From: SZUA-1377 sp964622255
GTDB taxonomy: Bacteria; Campylobacterota; Campylobacteria; Campylobacterales; QNZT01
Direction: 5' to 3'
Length of the DNA: 19,493 nucleotides
Assembly: GCA_964622255.1 (NCBI GenBank)
Contig: CAZUPK010000099.1
Span: 1-19,493 of the forward strand
Below, piece by piece: positions 15,765-19,493 of the stretch. The notes under the pieces were generated by a model that ran no database searches, was not told the DNA's origin, and worked only from the letters and a program-made list of their open reading frames with translations. Made by a program: the position numbers and the translations under genes. The first letter of the stretch is position 1. Each line of letters starts with the position of its first letter.

Positions 15765-17346
15765 TATTATCCTTGATATCTTTTGGAGCTATAGGGATAT
15801 TTTTATCCTTTTTATAGTTTATAACCTGTGTAGGATAAGCTAACTGTATATCATCTTGATTATTTAATGCTTCTAAGATACTAGCACTTATGCTACTTCT
15901 TAAGGTTAAGGTCGCATATGAGTTTGTCATATACCACGAAGCTATCTTTATACCATAATCTTCTATGAAAGTATAGACTCTTGGCTCTACATTTATATTT
16001 TTTAGACTATATTGATTTCTTAAAAGATTTAACTGTCTTCTTGAAATCTCAGTATATCCCTTTGAATACTTTTTAACTATCTCTTTTACCAAATGGACAG
16101 CTTTTTGATAGTTTGAATCAAATGTAACAACTATATCTATCTCATCCCAAACAGTTTTTATCTTTCCATGTGTGTAGTTTGCTAAAACATCTGTAAAGAT
16201 ATAGCTATTTGGAACAAATATCATCCTTCCTGCTCTATGATTTTCCATCAAAGTTGTGTAGGTTATATCTTCTAAGATGGTCATTCTTAAAAAAGATATA
16301 TCTACTATATCACCTACAAAACTTTTGCCCTCTCTTGTTACCTTTATCCTATCACCGACATGAAAACTTCCACCAAAAACTATAACAGTCCATCCTAAAA
16401 GACTCATAAATAGATCTTTCATAGCGATAGCGATACCAGCTGATGCGAAACCTATGACTGTTACTAGATATGATACATTTTCTAAAAATGAAAAAAGAAG
16501 TATGACTAGTATCAAGATAAGGTTAGTAAAGTTTATAAACTTATTTGCCATATAGTATCGTTCATTGTCACTTATAGTCTTTTTAACTACTAGTTTAAGC
16601 ATAAAAGATATTATAAATATTATTGCTATCATAATAGCAACATTTATAAGTTTTTGAACTTGTATCTTTATATCATTGGTGATTTTTAACTTATCATCAT
16701 TTAATTTTTTATTGAAAAGTTCAAGTGTGTTTTTTGCACAATTATAAGCTTCCTCAGTCTCTTTTATGGAGTTTGCTATATCCTGAAGTTTTTTTTCATA
16801 ATTTTTTGTCTTCTCTATTTCATAGAGCTTTTGTATATATTTTCTTTTGTTTCTCAGTAAAAGAATTAATTCTAAAAAAGTTTTCATCCTATCTTGATAC
16901 AGCTCTTTTGTTGATTTTAATATCTTTAGATATGAAAAGGCAGATACCATATCAAAAGGTGATTTAACTGTTGGTATCTCTTGCGGTATTTGGGGATTTA
17001 AAAGTTCGTTAAAAGGCGACTCTTTAAACTCATCTAAAAGATGCATCTTATTTAAAATACCTTTTCTTTTTTCTTCTAATTTTTCGTCATCTCTTTTTCT
17101 TAATTTTTCCATATTTTTTTCAATTTTTTCCAGTTCTTTTTTAAATTCAAGATATATTTTGTGATTTGTATATTTTGCATACCAAACATTTAAATCTAAC
17201 TTCTTATTTATCTCTGAAAGTAGCGAATTATACTCTTTTATTTTATCACTTTTCTGAGTTATAGAAAGTTCCGTTTTATCACTGCTATTTGTTTCTGAAA
17301 AAAGCAACGATATTATAAAAAGTAGCAGTAAAACAACTCTTTTCAT
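15745..17346 (-). CDS. MscS-family mechanosensitive channel with long N-terminal coiled-coil region
   Basis: A channel of the inner membrane that would open under tension and release solutes on osmotic downshock. A signal peptide is likely at 1-18 (LLLLFIISLLFSET). A long charged helical region (about 25-225, rich in Lys/Glu, likely periplasmic coiled coil) comes next. Membrane segments lie at about 233-254, 272-288 and 291-310. The pore helix and beta domain contain GFASAGIAIAMKD (299-311), HVGDRI (329-334) and FVPNS. At 533 residues it is longer than E. coli MscS (286) and shorter than MscK, so it is an intermediate MscS-like form with an added sensor-like domain. Its ATG overlaps the aroB stop by 4 bases, and its end overlaps mtaB by 20. 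Channel function is likely; the role of the N-terminal part is unknown. Confidence 0.88.
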   Translation of the reverse strand: MKRVVLLLLFIISLLFSETNSSDKTELSITQKSDKIKEYNSLLSEINKKLDLNVWYAKYTNHKIYLEFKKELEKIEKNMEKLRKRDDEKLEEKRKGILNKMHLLDEFKESPFNELLNPQIPQEIPTVKSPFDMVSAFSYLKILKSTKELYQDRMKTFLELILLLRNKRKYIQKLYEIEKTKNYEKKLQDIANSIKETEEAYNCAKNTLELFNKKLNDDKLKITNDIKIQVQKLINVAIMIAIIFIISFMLKLVVKKTISDNERYYMANKFINFTNLILILVILLFSFLENVSYLVTVIGFASAGIAIAMKDLFMSLLGWTVIVFGGSFHVGDRIKVTREGKSFVGDIVDISFLRMTILEDITYTTLMENHRAGRMIFVPNSYIFTDVLANYTHGKIKTVWDEIDIVVTFDSNYQKAVHLVKEIVKKYSKGYTEISRRQLNLLRNQYSLKNINVEPRVYTFIEDYGIKIASWYMTNSYATLTLRSSISASILEALNNQDDIQLAYPTQVINYKKDKNIPIAPKDIKDNSEKSLS

Positions 17347-18386
17347 ATAAATTCTCTTAAAATTTCAAAAAGTATATTTTTATCAATGTCCTTTTTTATC
17401 TCATAACCTCCTATACCTTTTGGAAGTATAAAAGTTATAAAGTTATCTTTGGTTTTTTTATCTAAAAAGAAGTCTGCATAAAACTTTTCTATATCCTTTA
17501 TTTTATAGCTTGTGGGTATATTATATTTTTGTAAAAGCTCTTTTATCTCTTCTTCCTCATCTTTTGTTAAAAGATTTAACTCTACTGCAAGTTTATTTGC
17601 CATAACCATACCTATACCAACAGCCTCGCCATGTAAAAACTCTCTGAAGTTGGTTTCATACTCTATAACATGGGCAAATGTATGTCCATAGTTTAAAACA
17701 GATCTAATACCTCTTTCTCTTTCATCCAACTGAACAACTTTTGCTTTTGTTTTAACTGATTTTTCTATCGCTTTTACTAAATCCTCCTTTTTTGTTAAAT
17801 CAGCACCTTTTAGATAGTTAAAAAATTCTTTATCAAAAGTTACAGCCATTTTAACTATTTCTGCAACTCCTGCTCCAAACTCTCTTTTTGATAGAGTTTC
17901 TAAAAAGGAAGTCTCTATATATACCGCTTTTGGTTGATAAAAAGCTCCTACTAAGTTTTTCCCATAGGAGTTGTTTATACCGGTTTTGCCTCCAACACTA
18001 GCATCCACTTGAGAAAGTAATGTGGTGGGAACTTGTATAAAATTTATTCCTCTTTGATAAATAGAAGCTAAAAATCCAGTCATATCTCCTATAACCCCAC
18101 CACCAAAAGCTATGAGAGTAGAACCTCTATCAAATTTGTGATTAAAAAGATTGTCTAAAAGATTATCGATGCTTTGTTGATTTTTATATTTTTCTCCATC
18201 TGGAACTGTTATGACATACAACTCCTTTGCTTTTATCTTTTGTAAAAGTTTGCCTAGATGAAGTCCTGCAACTTTTGGATTTGTAATGATAGCAACCTTA
18301 GAGTTTAACTCTATCATTTTTAGTTCATTTATAAATATAATATAATTATTTTGTGGTTCATTTGGAAAATTTATAAAAACTTGCAT
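17343..18386 (-). CDS. aroB: 3-dehydroquinate synthase
   Basis: Second step of the shikimate pathway: converts DAHP to 3-dehydroquinate using NAD and a divalent metal, in the cytosol. The 347 residues carry the NAD-binding FGGGVIGDMTGF (94-105), VPTTLLSQVDASVGGKTGIN (119-138), the metal ligands E176 (AEIVK), H235 (NYGHT) and H252 (HGEAVGIG), and the substrate-contacting K144 (GKNLVGAF). Nothing is missing. It is the first complete gene of an overlapping minus-strand string (aroB-mscS-mtaB-bioV-mogA) with its own likely promoter. AAGG precedes the ATG at 18386. Confidence 0.96.
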   Translation of the reverse strand: MQVFINFPNEPQNNYIIFINELKMIELNSKVAIITNPKVAGLHLGKLLQKIKAKELYVITVPDGEKYKNQQSIDNLLDNLFNHKFDRGSTLIAFGGGVIGDMTGFLASIYQRGINFIQVPTTLLSQVDASVGGKTGINNSYGKNLVGAFYQPKAVYIETSFLETLSKREFGAGVAEIVKMAVTFDKEFFNYLKGADLTKKEDLVKAIEKSVKTKAKVVQLDERERGIRSVLNYGHTFAHVIEYETNFREFLHGEAVGIGMVMANKLAVELNLLTKDEEEEIKELLQKYNIPTSYKIKDIEKFYADFFLDKKTKDNFITFILPKGIGGYEIKKDIDKNILFEILREFI

Positions 18387-18414
18387 AAAAAAACCTTAAT
18401 ATAAAATACAAGAT

Positions 18415-18420
18415 ATTATA
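18415..18420 (-). promoter_or_regulatory. Likely -10 element of the aroB promoter
   Basis: On the minus strand a perfect TATAAT lies 28 bases upstream of the aroB start, in the 55-base gap after the EnvC-like gene. The predicted leader is about 22 bases and includes AAGG. It would drive the aroB-mscS-mtaB-bioV-mogA string. No clear -35 box is visible. Confidence 0.45.
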
Positions 18421-18441
18421 TCTAAGAGTTTATTAAAAAAT

Positions 18442-19493
18442 CTATTTTATCAGTTGTAAAGGATTTATGTTCAAATTGTTTTTAGTAACCTCAAAATATA
18501 GTTCATCCTTTACCTTTCCTAAAAGGTAACCCTTTTTTATATGGTTGCCCTCTTTTATTGCTGGAGCTATTTGATTTACTTTTGCATAGAGAGTATGTAT
18601 GCCGTTTTTATTTTCTACTATTATTATATTTCCTATAGCAGGAGTTTTTGTTATGCTTATAACCTTTCCATCAAGAATATTTATAACATTTTTAGAACCT
18701 ATTGGTTTTAGTATTACATTTGGGTTAAACATCTTTATTTTATATGTAGGATCTGTAAAGTTTCCAAATTTTCTTACTACTTTATATCTTTCAAAAGGTG
18801 CTATTGTTTTTGGACCGTTATAGTTTGTAATTGGAGTTTTATTATATGAATTGCCAACTCTTCTAACATTTATATTTTCTCCATTTGAAGTTTTTAATAC
18901 AGCGGTATCCTGTTTATTTTTTTCATTTTTTAATATTTTTAATTTTTTTAATAGTTTTGTTAACTCACGATTTTCTTCTCTTACTTGAGCTAATTTTTTA
19001 GTGTAACTTTTTTTAAGTAGTAAAAGTTTATGGATACCATCTCTTTTTGCTATGTTTAGATTTTTAAGTTTATCTTTTTTTTCTTCTAAAGATTTTACTT
19101 TATTCTCTATCTTTTCTAATTCTTTTTTTGCTAAAGCAATATCAAGTTTGAGTTTAAAAAATTTGATTTTAGTTTTATTGAACTTGTCTCTTAAAATTGT
19201 TGAATAAGTTTTGTTTACATAAGATTCTATAAATTTATCTTCATTATTCAAAAAAGAACTATTTTCTAAAAGAATCGACAAATATATATCTTTTGAAAGA
19301 AGGGCAACCAATTTTTTATTTACTTTATCTTTGGAACTTTTTAAGGTTTTATATATCTTTTTTATTTTATTAAACTTTTTTTGTGAAATCTTACTTTTTG
19401 ATTTATAAACTGCTATATCAGCTTCAAGATTTTTTATAGCTTTCCTGATTTTATTTAAAGATATTTCATATTGAGAAATTTTTTTAGATAATT
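18442..19493 (-). CDS. EnvC-like murein hydrolase activator with degenerate LytM (M23) domain, 5' end outside window
   Basis: The frame is open to the right edge with no stop, so this is the last 349 residues of a longer protein; the TTG at 19311 is not the start. About 240 residues rich in Lys/Glu/Leu form long coiled coils, followed by a C-terminal LytM/M23 fold (PIGSKNVINILDGKVISI, IIIVENKNGIHTLYAK, KKGYLLGKVKDELYFEV). The zinc ligands of active M23 enzymes are replaced: the usual HxGxD position reads as MFNPNVIL, YAHL is YAKV, and HxHFE is ELYFEV. This matches EnvC/NlpD-type factors, which do not cut peptidoglycan but activate cell-division amidases, usually with FtsEX. ftsE/ftsX could lie just upstream, outside the window. 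The signal peptide, if present, is also outside. The activator role is inferred from the lost ligands and the coiled-coil architecture. Confidence 0.85.
   Translation of the reverse strand, partial: LSKKISQYEISLNKIRKAIKNLEADIAVYKSKSKISQKKFNKIKKIYKTLKSSKDKVNKKLVALLSKDIYLSILLENSSFLNNEDKFIESYVNKTYSTILRDKFNKTKIKFFKLKLDIALAKKELEKIENKVKSLEEKKDKLKNLNIAKRDGIHKLLLLKKSYTKKLAQVREENRELTKLLKKLKILKNEKNKQDTAVLKTSNGENINVRRVGNSYNKTPITNYNGPKTIAPFERYKVVRKFGNFTDPTYKIKMFNPNVILKPIGSKNVINILDGKVISITKTPAIGNIIIVENKNGIHTLYAKVNQIAPAIKEGNHIKKGYLLGKVKDELYFEVTKNNLNINPLQLIK

Noticed and set aside
18442..19311. TTG at 19311 as the start of the EnvC-like gene
   Set aside because: The frame continues as Lys/Ser-rich coiled coil to the window edge, and no ribosome binding site precedes the TTG.

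Overview
The window is very AT-rich and gene-dense, with many overlapping genes. Its gene content points to a member of the Campylobacterota (the former Epsilonproteobacteria, Sulfurimonas/Arcobacter/Sulfurospirillum-like). The clearest lineage marker is a BioV-type pimeloyl-ACP methyl ester esterase, known from Helicobacter and Campylobacter. A RecB/AddA-like helicase and an aroB-mscS-mtaB string fit the same group. The genus cannot be fixed from this sequence alone. No tRNA, rRNA, CRISPR array, intact insertion sequence or phage gene was seen.

Plus-strand half (1-8515). The window opens inside the C-terminal specificity region of a type IIG-like restriction-modification enzyme. Next comes a short, possibly broken stretch (699-812) and a complete AddA/RecB-like helicase-nuclease (813-3533). 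A 187-base gap holds a small hairpin and a good promoter and ribosome binding site. It leads into a tight four-gene unit (3721-8515): a metacaspase-type caspase, a zinc N-acetylmuramoyl-L-alanine amidase with a HEAT-like tail, a papain-like cysteine protease joined to an alpha/beta-hydrolase-like half, and an unrecognised 253-residue protein. None of the four shows a signal peptide or a membrane segment. Two unrelated cysteine proteases translated together with a peptidoglycan amidase is the most unusual content here. It is the best candidate for an undescribed effector, defence or programmed-lysis system, but that role is inferred from domains and layout only.

Minus-strand half (8603-19493) is housekeeping, read from high to low coordinates. 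An EnvC-like factor with a degenerate LytM domain runs off the right edge. Then come aroB (shikimate pathway), a long MscS-family channel, mtaB (tRNA ms2t6A modification), bioV (biotin), mogA (molybdenum cofactor), alaS, a four-helix membrane protein, a possible 27-residue small protein, maf (nucleotide pyrophosphatase) and a bioF-like alpha-oxoamine synthase. From aroB to mogA every neighbouring pair overlaps, by 4, 20, 14 and 13 bases; alaS and the membrane gene overlap by 4, and maf and bioF by 14. Translation of these genes is therefore probably coupled. bioV and bioF provide two early biotin steps (release of pimeloyl-ACP and its condensation with alanine), although they lie in separate transcription blocks. 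The plus-strand four-gene unit and the minus-strand block converge at 8516-8602.
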